54,586 bases of DNA from an uncultured Myxococcales bacterium (lineage in GTDB: Bacteria; Myxococcota_A; UBA9042; DTJE01), in assembly GCA_903857665.1 (NCBI GenBank), contig CAIOFV010000131.1, positions 1 through 54,586 of the forward strand, in the 5' to 3' direction. A program made the position numbers and the translations under genes. This document shows positions 8,187-17,343 of the stretch, in pieces; the stretch's first letter is position 1; every line of letters starts with the position of its first letter. The notes under the pieces were generated by a model. The model searched no databases and had not been told where the DNA came from. It worked only from the letters and a program-made list of their open reading frames with translations.

Positions 8187-9437
8187 ATGGATCCATCGGA
8201 CATCGGGCGCCGCGCGGAATCGGTAAGAAAACGCGATATCCTCACGCCTGCCGAACTTGACGACGCGCTGATGCGGGACGGGGCCCCTCCCGACCCGCAG
8301 GAAGGCGACGACGCCCACTCCCAGCGAGCCGGGAGCGTTCGGGAAGCGGGCCCCGAGATCCGCGGGGCGACTGTCGATTCGGTCCACCTCTACCTTCGGC
8401 AGATGAGCGAAGTGCCGTTGCTGACGCGTGAGGCCGAAGTCGATATCGCCCGGCGGATCGAGGACGGCGAGATGGAGGTCTACGACCTCGTCCTGGGCAC
8501 CGGGATGGTGTTCCCGGACCTTCCGCCTGCGGAAGACGGCCTGCCGCGGGATCGCGTTTCGACCATGCGGTTGAATCGCCCCCGTGTGCAGACCGTCGTC
8601 CACGGATGGAAGAAGCGGTTGGCCGAGGCCGATGCCGCGGGGGAGGCTTCCTCCCGGGACTCCGACACGATGCGGGGCATGCTGGTGCGCGTGTCGGCCG
8701 CCGAGCGGCGCGCCGAGCGGGCCCGGGGCGAAATGATCAAGGCGAACCTTCGCCTCGTCGTGTCGATCGCCAAGAAGTACGCCAACCGGGGCCTGCAGTT
8801 CCTGGATCTGATCCAGGAAGGCAACCTGGGGCTGATCCGGGCGGTCGAAAAGTTCGAGTACCGTCGCGGCTACAAGTTCAGCACCTACGCGACCTGGTGG
8901 ATCCGGCAGGCGATCACGCGCGCTGTGGCCGATCAGGCCCGTACGATCCGCATCCCGGTCCACATGATCGAGCACCTCAGCAAACTGGTCCGGACCAGTC
9001 GCGAACTGGTGCAGATCCTGGGCCGCGAGCCGACGCCCGAGGAAATCGCCCAGCGGATGGAGTGCAGCGTCGAGCGGGTCCGCATGATCCAGAAGATCGC
9101 GCGGACGCCGATATCGCTGGAAACCCCCATCGGCGACGAGGGCGACAGCCACCTCGGGGACTTCATCGAGGACCACACGGCGCCCAGCCCGCCCGACTGG
9201 GTGGCCAACGCCGACCTGTCCGCCCAGACGCGCAAGGCCTTGTGCCGCCTGCCCCCCCGCGAGGAAAAGGTTCTTCGGATGCGCTTCGGCATCGGCGAGG
9301 ACCGCGACCACACGCTGGAAGAGGTCGGGCAGGAGTTCAAGGTCACCCGCGAGCGCATCCGCCAGATCGAGGGCAAGGCGCTGCACAAACTGCGCAACCC
9401 ATCCCACACCGGCAAACTGAAGACCTTCTGGGAATGA
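8187..9437 (+). CDS. rpoD: RpoD-type (sigma70) RNA polymerase sigma factor
   Basis: This 416-residue protein carries the regions of a group 1/2 sigma factor: region 1.2 ([17 protein letters not shown]), region 2 with the core-binding segment [20 protein letters not shown] and the -10 recognition part [19 protein letters not shown] followed by [12 protein letters not shown], region 3 ([18 protein letters not shown]), and region 4.2 with the helix-turn-helix [20 protein letters not shown]. These are near-consensus for the housekeeping factor, so it should read TTGACA/TATAAT-like promoters. Compared with proteobacterial RpoD it is short: no clear acidic region 1.1, no long non-conserved insert, and a C-terminus after LRNP that is not the usual one. 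It may therefore be a second, RpoD-like factor rather than the primary one. Confidence 0.85.
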   Translation: MDPSDIGRRAESVRKRDILTPAELDDALMRDGAPPDPQEGDDAHSQRAGSVREAGPEIRGATVDSVHLYLRQMSEVPLLTREAEVDIARRIEDGEMEVYDLVLGTGMVFPDLPPAEDGLPRDRVSTMRLNRPRVQTVVHGWKKRLAEADAAGEASSRDSDTMRGMLVRVSAAERRAERARGEMIKANLRLVVSIAKKYANRGLQFLDLIQEGNLGLIRAVEKFEYRRGYKFSTYATWWIRQAITRAVADQARTIRIPVHMIEHLSKLVRTSRELVQILGREPTPEEIAQRMECSVERVRMIQKIARTPISLETPIGDEGDSHLGDFIEDHTAPSPPDWVANADLSAQTRKALCRLPPREEKVLRMRFGIGEDRDHTLEEVGQEFKVTRERIRQIEGKALHKLRNPSHTGKLKTFWE

Positions 9438-9491
9438 GCGTCCGATACGGCGGCTCGGGGCAGGGCTGGACCCGTGCAGGGCGCGCCGACC

Positions 9492-11903
9492 TCAGGCGTC
9501 GAAGGCCGCACGGACGCGGTCCAGCAACTCGCTGGGGGTGAACGGCTTGGTCAGGGACGGAACCTCGGTGTGCCGGGAATCCGCCATGCCCTGCGTTTCC
9601 TCGGCAAACCCCGTCATGTACAGCACCGGGAGGCCAGGCCGCAGCGCGACCATCCGGCGGCCCAGTTCCCGCCCGTCCATGCCCGGCAGGAGGATGTCGG
9701 TCAGCAGGAGATCGATCGGTTCTTCACTGCCGGACAGGGCCGCGAGGCACGCCGCTGGGGATTCGAAGGGCATCGCCTTGTAGCCGTGCATGCCCAGCAC
9801 CCGGCAGGCGAACTCGCGTACCAGTTCGTCGTCCTCCACGACGGCAACGGTTTCAGTCCCCCGCTGGGCCGCGAGAGGCTCCGCCAGGGCATTGTCGAGC
9901 GCCGGGCTGCCTTCCAGCACAGGCAGGAACACCTGGAACTCGCTGCCGCGGCCGGGATGGGTGGACACTTCGATGGCGCCGCCGTGCTGCTGAAGGATGC
10001 CATACGCCGTCGCCAGGCCCAGGCCCGTGCCCTTTCCCCGCTCCTTGGTGGTGAAGAACGGCTCGAACAGGTGTTCGAGGGTCGATTCGGTCATGCCGAC
10101 GCCGGTATCCCGGACCGCCAGTACGACGTACGGGCCGGCACGGCAACCGGGACGACTGCGCAACCACTCCGCGTCGGGTCTGACCAGGGACGTGGACACC
10201 GTCATGACGCCGCCGTCGGGCATCGCGTCCCGCGCGTTGATCGCGAGGTTCAGGAGCACCTGCTCGAGGTGTGCCGCGTCGCCCCGAACCCGGGTCGGCG
10301 AGGAACGCAGGTCCAGGCGGACGGCCGTGTCCTTTCGCATCGTCTGGTGCAGCATCGGGACGAAGCCCCGCACCATGTCGTCGAGGTTCAGCGGCCGGGT
10401 TTCCAGTACGTGCTTGCGGCTGAAGGCCAGCAGCCGGGCGACCATGGACTTCGCGCGCTTCGCGGCTTCCCGGATGGCGTCCACGGATTGTCGATACGGG
10501 TGGTCGCCGGGCATCGAAAGGGCCAGCAGCTCGGAGTAGCCGAGGATCGGCTGCAGGAGGTTGTTGAAGTCGTGGGCCACGCCACCCGCCAACTGGCCGA
10601 TGCCTTCCAGCTTCTGGGCGTGCCGCAGGTGCTCTTCCAGCCGCCGGGCCTCGGTGATGTCCGACACGGCCCCCAGCAGGCGCACTCCGGGGCCCTCGCC
10701 GTCGGGCTCGATCCGGAACGAGTCGTGCAGCCATCGGGTCTGTCCGTCGCGGGTCGTGATTCGGAACTCGATGGACTCGGCTACGGACGAGCCGCCGGGC
10801 CGGTGGCGCCGCCGGACCCCGTCCTGATCCTCGACGTGGATCAACGTCTGCCACGTGCCCGGCAGCGCGTTCAATTCCGCGACGGTGTACCCGGTGATGG
10901 ACCCGAAGGCCCCTACAACCCAGTCGAGGTGCACGTTGCCGTCCGCAAGCGTCCGGCCGCGGTAGATGAAGTCGGACGACATCTCGGCGATGACCCGGAA
11001 CCTCTCCTCGGTCTCCCGGGCCGCAGACTCGGCACGGGCCCGCTCGGACACGTCCCGCGAGATCCCGAACAGCGCCTCCTGGTCGTCCCACCGCCCGTGG
11101 CTGACACGCAGTTCCATCGGCACGAACGAGCCGTCCCTGGCTTGCAGCGGGATCGTGCAGGTCTCGCGGTTTGCAGTCCACATCTCTCCCAGGACGCGCG
11201 CAGCCTCCTCGCGGTGCTGGGGAGCGTACAGGTCCAGCGTGCTGAGGCCCACGAGCTCGGCGGCCGGGGCGCCCATCCGGCGCTCGACCGCAGGGTTCAC
11301 GTGCACGATCCGGCCCTCGAGATCCACCACGAACAGGAGGTCGTCGAGCGTCGAGAACAGGCTTTCCAGGTTGCGTCGATTGTCGGCCAGGGCCATCTGG
11401 GCCCGCACCCGGTCAATGGCCGAGGCGCTGTAGGCTGCCAGCGTCAGGAGGGCGCTGCGCGACTCGTCGGACAGGCGCATCTGCCGTTTCGACACGAGGT
11501 TCAGGTCCGCGATCACCTTGCCTTCGTTCCGAATCGGAAGCACCAGCGCGGCAGCCAGCCCCGCGCCCAGCCGGACCAGGTCGGGGGTCGAGGGTATTTC
11601 CTGGAACGGCATCTCGAAGATGTCGCCGGACATGACGGTCAGCGCTTGCGGCGAGCCGGCGTCGTAGTGGGCGACCTGGCGGACGAAATCCTCGTCGAGG
11701 CCGGCGTGGGCCACGAGGTCCAGCGCACCCGAGCGGGTATCGACGACGTACAGGCCGCCCCCGTCGATGCCCGGGACCTCCAGGCAGGCCGACAGGACCA
11801 GCCGGCCGACCTCCTTCACTTCCGTCGCCGAGGCGAGGGCGATCGCGAGGTCCCGTTGCATCCGGAGCAGGCGGATCGAATCATCCGCCGGTGCGGCATC
11901 CAT
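9492..11903 (-). CDS. Cytoplasmic GAF-PAS-PAS hybrid histidine kinase
   Basis: This 803-residue protein has no membrane segments. Domains in order: GAF (about 10-165, ending in [14 protein letters not shown]), PAS (about 176-290, [20 protein letters not shown]), a second PAS (about 299-420, with [13 protein letters not shown] and the PAC end [13 protein letters not shown]), histidine kinase with [15 protein letters not shown] (His444), ATPase ([31 protein letters not shown]) and a C-terminal receiver (VVEDDELV; phospho-Asp736 in [13 protein letters not shown]; Lys786). It probably senses a soluble or redox ligand through GAF/PAS and ends in an internal phosphorelay. It is convergent with the sigma factor gene and has no obvious partner regulator nearby. 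Confidence 0.88.
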   Translation of the reverse strand: MDAAPADDSIRLLRMQRDLAIALASATEVKEVGRLVLSACLEVPGIDGGGLYVVDTRSGALDLVAHAGLDEDFVRQVAHYDAGSPQALTVMSGDIFEMPFQEIPSTPDLVRLGAGLAAALVLPIRNEGKVIADLNLVSKRQMRLSDESRSALLTLAAYSASAIDRVRAQMALADNRRNLESLFSTLDDLLFVVDLEGRIVHVNPAVERRMGAPAAELVGLSTLDLYAPQHREEAARVLGEMWTANRETCTIPLQARDGSFVPMELRVSHGRWDDQEALFGISRDVSERARAESAARETEERFRVIAEMSSDFIYRGRTLADGNVHLDWVVGAFGSITGYTVAELNALPGTWQTLIHVEDQDGVRRRHRPGGSSVAESIEFRITTRDGQTRWLHDSFRIEPDGEGPGVRLLGAVSDITEARRLEEHLRHAQKLEGIGQLAGGVAHDFNNLLQPILGYSELLALSMPGDHPYRQSVDAIREAAKRAKSMVARLLAFSRKHVLETRPLNLDDMVRGFVPMLHQTMRKDTAVRLDLRSSPTRVRGDAAHLEQVLLNLAINARDAMPDGGVMTVSTSLVRPDAEWLRSRPGCRAGPYVVLAVRDTGVGMTESTLEHLFEPFFTTKERGKGTGLGLATAYGILQQHGGAIEVSTHPGRGSEFQVFLPVLEGSPALDNALAEPLAAQRGTETVAVVEDDELVREFACRVLGMHGYKAMPFESPAACLAALSGSEEPIDLLLTDILLPGMDGRELGRRMVALRPGLPVLYMTGFAEETQGMADSRHTEVPSLTKPFTPSELLDRVRAAFDA

Positions 11904-12056
11904 GGCGATTCCCTCGAGGATCGAGCCTGATTGTGATTCTGGCGGTCAGCATACCATCCCCTGCGCAGGCTGCGACCTGAATTGTGGCAACCGGCGTGTC
12001 GTGGAGACCGGGAAGGCAAGGGCTTGCGGCGGGAAGCGGGCGAGGGCCCGGAGGGT

Positions 12057-12941
12057 TCATGCGGCGGGATCCACCGCCACCTCGACGCGGTTGCGCCCGC
12101 CATCCTTGGCCCGGTACAGGGCGCGGTCGGCGGCCTCCAACAGCCCCTCCGGCGTGTCGCCGTGCCGCGGGAACACCGACAGACCGACAGAAAAGGAGTT
12201 TCCGCCCCGGGATTCCTGGCCCGGGATCGCCAGCGATGCGAATGCCAGGCGCATGTCGTCGGCACGTCGGGTGGCGGCGTCCACGGGCGCGCCCGGGAGC
12301 ACCACGACGAACTCCTCGCCACCCCAGCGGCAGGCGACATCCGAGGCGCGGGTCATCGCGCGCAGCAGGCCGCCCAGCGCCCGCAGCACCTGGTCGCCCG
12401 CCGCGTGCCCCTGGGTGTCGTTGACCTCCTTGAACCGGTCCACGTCGATCATCAGCAGCGCGATGGGGCGACCTTCGCGGGTCGCGCGGGCGAATTCCCG
12501 TGGCAGCGTCTCGTCGAGGTACCTGCGGTTCAGCAGGCCGGTCAGGGGGTCGCGCATAGCCTGGTCCTTCAACTGTTCCTGCTGCTTGCCCAGGCGATCG
12601 ACCATGGTGTTGAAGGCCGTGGCGAATTCGCCCAGGAACTGGACGCGCTGGGACAGGTCGCCCGCGGCGACGGCCTGGGTCTGCCAGGTCAGGTGACGCA
12701 GGTTGGCCTGCAGCGCCTTCAGGGCCCCGGAAACGCGCCCGCGCATGTCCAGCGAGGCGCCGAGGTCGCCTTCCGCCAGGGACATCGTGTAGGCGCGCAG
12801 GGAATGCAGTTCCGCGAACAGGACGTCGAAGCCCTCGAGGGCCCCCAGCGCGGGAGGGGGAGCCGTCGGGGGGACCGCATCGTGGAGGACGCCGCGCAGC
12901 AGGGGGAAAGCCATCGAGAAACGCGTGTCGCCATCCGCCAT
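12057..12941 (-). CDS. Diguanylate cyclase with N-terminal HAMP-like region
   Basis: This 294-residue protein ends in a GGDEF domain: DPLTGLLNRRYLDE, DVDRFKEVNDTQGHAAGD and the active site RWGGEEF (207-211), expected to make cyclic di-GMP from two GTP. An RxxD inhibitory site (RASD, 198-201) lies five residues before GGEEF, so product inhibition is likely. Residues about 48-118 look like one or two HAMP-like helical units (LAEGDLGASLDM, VAAGDLSQRVQFLGEFATAFNTMVDRL) but no membrane helix precedes them. The ATG at 12941 has a GAGGAGG ribosome site. It lies 28 bp after the V4R gene and is almost certainly co-transcribed, suggesting that the V4R protein feeds this cyclase. Confidence 0.9.
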   Translation of the reverse strand: MADGDTRFSMAFPLLRGVLHDAVPPTAPPPALGALEGFDVLFAELHSLRAYTMSLAEGDLGASLDMRGRVSGALKALQANLRHLTWQTQAVAAGDLSQRVQFLGEFATAFNTMVDRLGKQQEQLKDQAMRDPLTGLLNRRYLDETLPREFARATREGRPIALLMIDVDRFKEVNDTQGHAAGDQVLRALGGLLRAMTRASDVACRWGGEEFVVVLPGAPVDAATRRADDMRLAFASLAIPGQESRGGNSFSVGLSVFPRHGDTPEGLLEAADRALYRAKDGGRNRVEVAVDPAA

Positions 12942-12969
12942 GCCGCCTCCTCGTGCGCAGGAACGTGTT

Positions 12970-13488
12970 TCAGGCAATGACGTCCGCGGTGAAGCGGCAC
13001 GTTCGTCCCCCGGTGCACCAGCAGTCGATTTCCTTCACCCGGAAGGCCTTGCCCGTAAAGGCTTCCAGCATGCCGGCGAGGAATCCCTCGTCGTAGGTGC
13101 AGACCTCGGTGCCGAGGTCCGGAAGGCCCGAACAGTCGAGGTCCTCGGCCATGGTCAGCACCAGCGACAGTGCGTCCATGTCGGCCTTTTCGATCCGTAG
13201 GATGCCGATCGACAGGTCCGCCAACGCCTTTTGGGCCTTGGCGACGAACTCGGGGAAGTCCGCGGCGCCCTTCAGCACGTTGGCGTAGAAGGCCTTGCCC
13301 GCCATCACGCCGGCTTCCTGGAAGATGCGGTCGGCTTCGGCAGCGCCGTGGCGCTGTTCGATGACGTCCCGGAAGGTGAACTGCATCAGGCGGTACGTTT
13401 CAAGCCGGGTCGTTGGGCCGAGGTTGGGCCGGCCCAGCCCGACGTCGCCCAGCAGTGCCCACGAGAACGCGTACTTGCGCTCGGCCAT
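12970..13488 (-). CDS. V4R-domain ligand-sensing protein
   Basis: This 172-residue protein has the V4R (4-vinyl reductase) domain in its C-terminal part: DCSGLPDLGTEVCTYDEGF, then LEAFTGKAFRVKEIDCWCTGGRTCRF with the conserved Cys-rich end. This fold binds small hydrophobic ligands in XylR-type regulators and chlorophyll-synthesis proteins. The N-terminal 100 residues (YRLMQFTFRDVIEQRHG, AGVMAGKAFYANVL) match the helical part that usually precedes it. The ATG at 13488 has an AGGAGGCGAACG ribosome region. It is the first gene of a two-gene unit with a diguanylate cyclase, so a role as sensor subunit of c-di-GMP signalling is inferred. The ligand is unknown. Confidence 0.85.
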   Translation of the reverse strand: MAERKYAFSWALLGDVGLGRPNLGPTTRLETYRLMQFTFRDVIEQRHGAAEADRIFQEAGVMAGKAFYANVLKGAADFPEFVAKAQKALADLSIGILRIEKADMDALSLVLTMAEDLDCSGLPDLGTEVCTYDEGFLAGMLEAFTGKAFRVKEIDCWCTGGRTCRFTADVIA

Positions 13489-13626
13489 CGCGTTCGCCTC
13501 CTCGCCGTCGTCGCCTGGGTGCGCCAAGACCTGCACCAGGATCATATTTGACTGGATCCTGTACGAATTCGCCAAGCAGAAGTCCCGCCCGGTACGGGCC
13601 GTGCTGGTCCGGATGCGGCGGATTCC

Positions 13627-14112
13627 GTGCGATACAGGACACAAGGTCCGGAGGGAAGGCATGACGTTCACGCGGTGGATCCGGGAGCGACCTCGGACGC
13701 GCCTGACGTGCCCGGCACGATCGTGCAGGACGGGGTTGCCGAGGACGTTTCTGCGGAGGCCTCCGCGGACGCGGCGGCATCGACGGCCCGGGTCGACTGC
13801 AACCAATGGACGACCTGCTGCCCGTCCGGAGTCGTTTGCGAGGGCCTCGTGCAGATCATTCAGCGGAATCTTTTCAATTCGCCGGATTTTCCGCCGGGGC
13901 TGACCGACGCCGGCCTGTCGGTCTGCGGCTGCAATTTCGCGATGCCGTGCTTCGCCGGCCTGCCGTGCACGCCGGTCCAGGATTTCTGCGCGCTGCCGAG
14001 GCTGGGGGCCGCCCTCTGCCCGGGAGGTATACCGGACCCGGACCTGCCGACGGGCCTTTGCGTCGATCCCGCGGCGCTGGTGAACGAACTGTACCCGCCG
14101 GCTACCCCTTGA
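13627..14112 (+). pseudogene. Cys-rich secreted-type protein, N-terminal signal apparently lost
   Basis: The frame codes for a protein with the Asp/Pro/Ala linker typical of this genome's lipoproteins (TSDAPDVPG, EDVSAEASADAAAS), then a Cys-rich body (DCNQWTTCCPSGVVC, CGCNFAMPCFAGLPC, DFCALP, LCPGG, GLCVDP). No signal peptide precedes the linker. A strong ribosome site (GGAGGGAAGG, about 13650-13659) leads to an ATG at 13661, but that ATG is in another frame from the Cys-rich part. The simplest reading is a lipoprotein gene that lost its signal region through a deletion or frameshift near 13670-13690. The boundaries given are those of the open frame (GTG at 13627; GTG at 13675 is another possible start). 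The 3' end overlaps the converging malG gene by 11 bp. The family is not recognised. Confidence 0.5.
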
Positions 14113-14953
14113 CCCCGCCCGCGGTCAGCCCGCCCACCAGGTGGCGTTGCAGCGCGAAGAACAGTGCCATCACCGGGGTGCTGACCAGGATGGCGCCCGC
14201 CGCGAAACGGCCCCACTCGGTCGAGTAGTCGCCGACGTAGCGCTGCAGCGCGACGGGCAGCGTGAAGGCGGTTTCGTCGGACAGGAAGGTCGCGGCCAGG
14301 ATGAACTCGTTCCAGGCGGTCATGAACGAAAACAGCGCGGTGACCACCAGCGCGGGCCGGGCCAGCGGCAGCACGATGCGCGTGAATAGCGTCCAGCGGC
14401 CGGCGCCGTCCATCAGCGCGGCTTCCTCCAGGTCCTTCGGGATCGTGTCGAAGTAGCCCTTCATCATCCACACGCAGAAGGGCACCGCCGTGGTCGCGTA
14501 CACCAGCGTCAGGCCGATCATGCTGTCCAGCAGGCCCAGCGTGTCCAGCAGCAGGTACAGCGGGATCGCCATCACCACGCCGGGGAACATCTGCGTCACC
14601 AGGAACAGCGTCATGCCCAGCTGCCGGCCCGGGAACGCGAAGCGGCTGAAGGCGTAGGCGGCCGTGGTCGCCAGCGTCACGCCCAGCGCGGTGGTCGCGG
14701 TCGCGATGACGATCGAGTTCAGCAGCCACCGCCCGAACAGCCAGCGACCGGCCAGGTCCGTCGCGGTGACCAGATCGTGGAAGTTGGACAGGCTGAAGGT
14801 TTCGGGGAAGGGGTTGGCGGACAGGCTGAACGCCTGGGACGGCGTCAGGGCCATCTTCACGACCCAGAGCACCGGGTACAGCGTGACCAGGCACGCGGCC
14901 ACCAGCGCCAGGTTCAACAGCACCGCGCGCACCCAGGTCGGCTTGCGGTTCAT
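14102..14953 (-). CDS. malG: MalG-type ABC transporter permease
   Basis: This 283-residue inner membrane protein has six hydrophobic segments and the EAA loop EEAALMDGAGRWTLFTRIVL, which docks onto the ATPase. Segments such as LYPVLWVVKMALTPS near the N-terminus and FSFMTAWNEFILAATFL near the end are characteristic of MalG-type sugar permeases. The start overlaps the stop of the MalE-MalF fusion gene (ATGA at 14950-14953), so the two are translationally coupled. It is the last gene of the alpha-glucan operon and should form the second half of the channel that imports maltodextrins. The substrate is inferred from neighbouring glycoside hydrolases. Confidence 0.9.
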   Translation of the reverse strand: MNRKPTWVRAVLLNLALVAACLVTLYPVLWVVKMALTPSQAFSLSANPFPETFSLSNFHDLVTATDLAGRWLFGRWLLNSIVIATATTALGVTLATTAAYAFSRFAFPGRQLGMTLFLVTQMFPGVVMAIPLYLLLDTLGLLDSMIGLTLVYATTAVPFCVWMMKGYFDTIPKDLEEAALMDGAGRWTLFTRIVLPLARPALVVTALFSFMTAWNEFILAATFLSDETAFTLPVALQRYVGDYSTEWGRFAAGAILVSTPVMALFFALQRHLVGGLTAGGVKG

Positions 14954-17343
14954 GCGGGCCTCCGTTCCAGGCGACGCACGCCCATGGACCAGGCCAGCAG
15001 CACCAGGAAGATCAGCGTCGCGTAGGCGGCCGCGTACCCGTACTGTTCCTGGCGGGTGAAGGCCCAGCGGTACGCTTCCGTGATCAGGATTTCGGTCGCG
15101 CCGTCGGGCTCGCCTCCGCTGACCAGGTAGATGATGTTGAACATGTTGAAGGTCCAGACGCTGCCCAGGATCACCGCGGGCAGCAGGGCGGGCTTCAGCA
15201 GCGGCAGCGTGATGCCGAAGAAGCGCTGGGCCCGCGACGCGCCATCGACCTCGGCGGCTTCTTCCAGTTCCGCGGGGATCGACTGCAGCGCGCCCAGCGT
15301 CACCACCATCATGAACGGGAAGCCCAGCCAGGTGTTGGTGGCGACGTTGGCGGCGAACGACGTCCAGAAGTGGCTGAACCAGGACACGGGTTCCAGGCCC
15401 ATCCAGGTCAGCAGTCCGTTGATGGCGCCGAACTGCTTGTGGAACATGCCCTTCCAGATCAGCGCCGTGATGTAGTTGGGCACCGCCCACGGCACGATCA
15501 GCAGCACCCGGTACACGCCGCGCAGGCGCATCCAGGGCTCGCGCAGCAGCAGGGCCAGCCCCAGGCCGAACGACACGTGCAGGATCACGTTGGCGACCGT
15601 CCACAGCATCGTGACGACCAGCGTGAACCAGAAGGACAGAGGTTCCGTGATCGAGTAGTCGGCGCTGGTCAGGATGCTGACGTAGTTGGCGATGCCGACG
15701 TAGGTGAAGTCGCCCTGGTGATGCGAGAACAGCGACACCGCGGTGCCCACCGTGAACGGCACGAACACCAGCACGCCGGTGGCGATGGCCGCCGGGCCCA
15801 GGAACGCGTAGGCATGGGACGACGCGCGCATCCGGGCCCAGGCGTGTTCGCGGCGGGCGCGGCGCAGCACGTACACCAGGCCGGCCAGCAGCGCGACGGA
15901 CAGGCCGATCAGCACGAACACCGGGCTGGCGGCCGGGGGCTGGGGGCGGGTGGCGATGCGGACGGCCTGCTGCGCGGATGCCAGCGCAGCGTCGGGCTCG
16001 GCGGCGCCGCGGAGCACCTTTCGCAGGGCCTGCGACGCAGGCTCCCAGACGGCGCGCATCACGGGCTGGTTGGGCATCGGGATCGCGGCGGTGACCTGGT
16101 CGCGGAAGCGCCGGATCACCGGGTCGATGTCGATCGTCGGGTCGTCGTAGGCCGCGGCCAGCGCAACCGCCTGGCGGCCCTGCTGCAGGCGGGCCCGGGC
16201 GCCGTCGGACGCCAGGAAGCGGGCCAGCGCCACGGCGCCTTCCGGGTGGGCGGCGCGGGCGGACACCAGCGCGCCCTCGACGGTCAGGAACGGCGTGGCG
16301 GGCATGCCGGTGGGCGATACCCGCGGCAGGGCATGGACGGAAAACGCGGTGCCCTGCGCGATTTCGCCCAGGAACCAGGGGCCGTTGACCACCATCGCGG
16401 CGCGGCCCTCGTTGAACAGTTGGGTGACCAGCGCCGCGGAAGGCTCCTCCGGCAGGTAGCCGTCGCGGGTCAGGTCACGCACGAACGCGATGGAGGCGGC
16501 GTTTTCGGGGCGGTCCAGTTTCGGCGTCCCGTCCGGATCGAAGATCGTGCCCCCGAAGCCGAACAGCCACGGCGCGTGGTGGTAGAACGACCCGGCCTCC
16601 CACGCCACGCAGAAGGTGTCGGAGCCGCGGCCCTTCAGTTCCCTGCACAGGGCCAGCAGCGCGTCGGTGTCGGTCGGCACGGGGCGACCGCCCAGCAGGT
16701 CGTCGCGCACGAACAACGCCAGCGACTTGAAGGCCAGCGGGAAGCCGTAGTGGCGGCCCTTCCAGGTCAGGGCTTCCACCGTGGCCGGGAAGTACGCGTC
16801 CCATTCGGGGCCGTCGGGCAGCGGCGCGACCATGGCACTTTCGGCCCAGTCGCCCAGGCGTTCGTGCGCGGCGATGAACACGTCCGGGCCGTTGCCGTGC
16901 GGGATCGCCGACGTCAACTTGTTGGCATAAGCCTCGTACGGGACGGCCAGCAGTTCGATCGGCCACTGGGGGTTGCCGCGGGTGAAGTCCGCGGTCAGCC
17001 GCTCCAGCGCCTCCCGCTCGGCGCCGCGGTAGCCGTGCCACAGGCGAAGGGGCGTCGGGGTGTCGGAGGTGGCGGCGGCCGCGTCGGGGACACGGACCTC
17101 CGCGGGAGGGGCAGCGGGGGCAGGGGAAGGGGCCGGCGCCGGGTGCGTCGCAGGGGCGGCGAGGACATCCGCGGTGGACCGGGTGCCCGGGTCCGTACGG
17201 GAATATTCGGTGGCCGCGCGCGTGGCCTCGTCACCGCCGGCGGGCGCAGGCGCGACCAGGCAGCACGCGGCGATCGCGACGGCCCACGCGGCGGGCCGCA
17301 TCACGCGTCCCGTCGCCGGGGAAGTGCACGCACGCGCGTTCAC
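14950..17343 (-). CDS. Fused sugar-binding protein and permease (MalE-MalF fusion)
   Basis: This 797-residue protein joins two usually separate subunits. Residues 1-37 form a signal-like segment (AAWAVAIAACCLVAPAPA), 40-97 a Pro/Ala linker, and about 98-465 a MalE-type solute-binding domain (LRLWHGYRGAEREALERLT, GNGPDVFIAAHERLGDWAES, NEGRAAMVVNGPWFL). About 473-494 is a transmembrane helix, followed by a MalF-like permease with FLGPAAIATGVLVFVPF and the EAA loop ELEEAAEVDGASRAQRFFG. The binding domain should be tethered at the periplasmic face. I chose the GTG at 17343 because it overlaps the malK stop (GTGA) and follows a G-rich ribosome site; an ATG at 17301 is the alternative. There is no separate malE or malF in the operon, so the fusion replaces both. 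Confidence 0.88.
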   Translation of the reverse strand: MNARACTSPATGRVMRPAAWAVAIAACCLVAPAPAGGDEATRAATEYSRTDPGTRSTADVLAAPATHPAPAPSPAPAAPPAEVRVPDAAAATSDTPTPLRLWHGYRGAEREALERLTADFTRGNPQWPIELLAVPYEAYANKLTSAIPHGNGPDVFIAAHERLGDWAESAMVAPLPDGPEWDAYFPATVEALTWKGRHYGFPLAFKSLALFVRDDLLGGRPVPTDTDALLALCRELKGRGSDTFCVAWEAGSFYHHAPWLFGFGGTIFDPDGTPKLDRPENAASIAFVRDLTRDGYLPEEPSAALVTQLFNEGRAAMVVNGPWFLGEIAQGTAFSVHALPRVSPTGMPATPFLTVEGALVSARAAHPEGAVALARFLASDGARARLQQGRQAVALAAAYDDPTIDIDPVIRRFRDQVTAAIPMPNQPVMRAVWEPASQALRKVLRGAAEPDAALASAQQAVRIATRPQPPAASPVFVLIGLSVALLAGLVYVLRRARREHAWARMRASSHAYAFLGPAAIATGVLVFVPFTVGTAVSLFSHHQGDFTYVGIANYVSILTSADYSITEPLSFWFTLVVTMLWTVANVILHVSFGLGLALLLREPWMRLRGVYRVLLIVPWAVPNYITALIWKGMFHKQFGAINGLLTWMGLEPVSWFSHFWTSFAANVATNTWLGFPFMMVVTLGALQSIPAELEEAAEVDGASRAQRFFGITLPLLKPALLPAVILGSVWTFNMFNIIYLVSGGEPDGATEILITEAYRWAFTRQEQYGYAAAYATLIFLVLLAWSMGVRRLERRPA

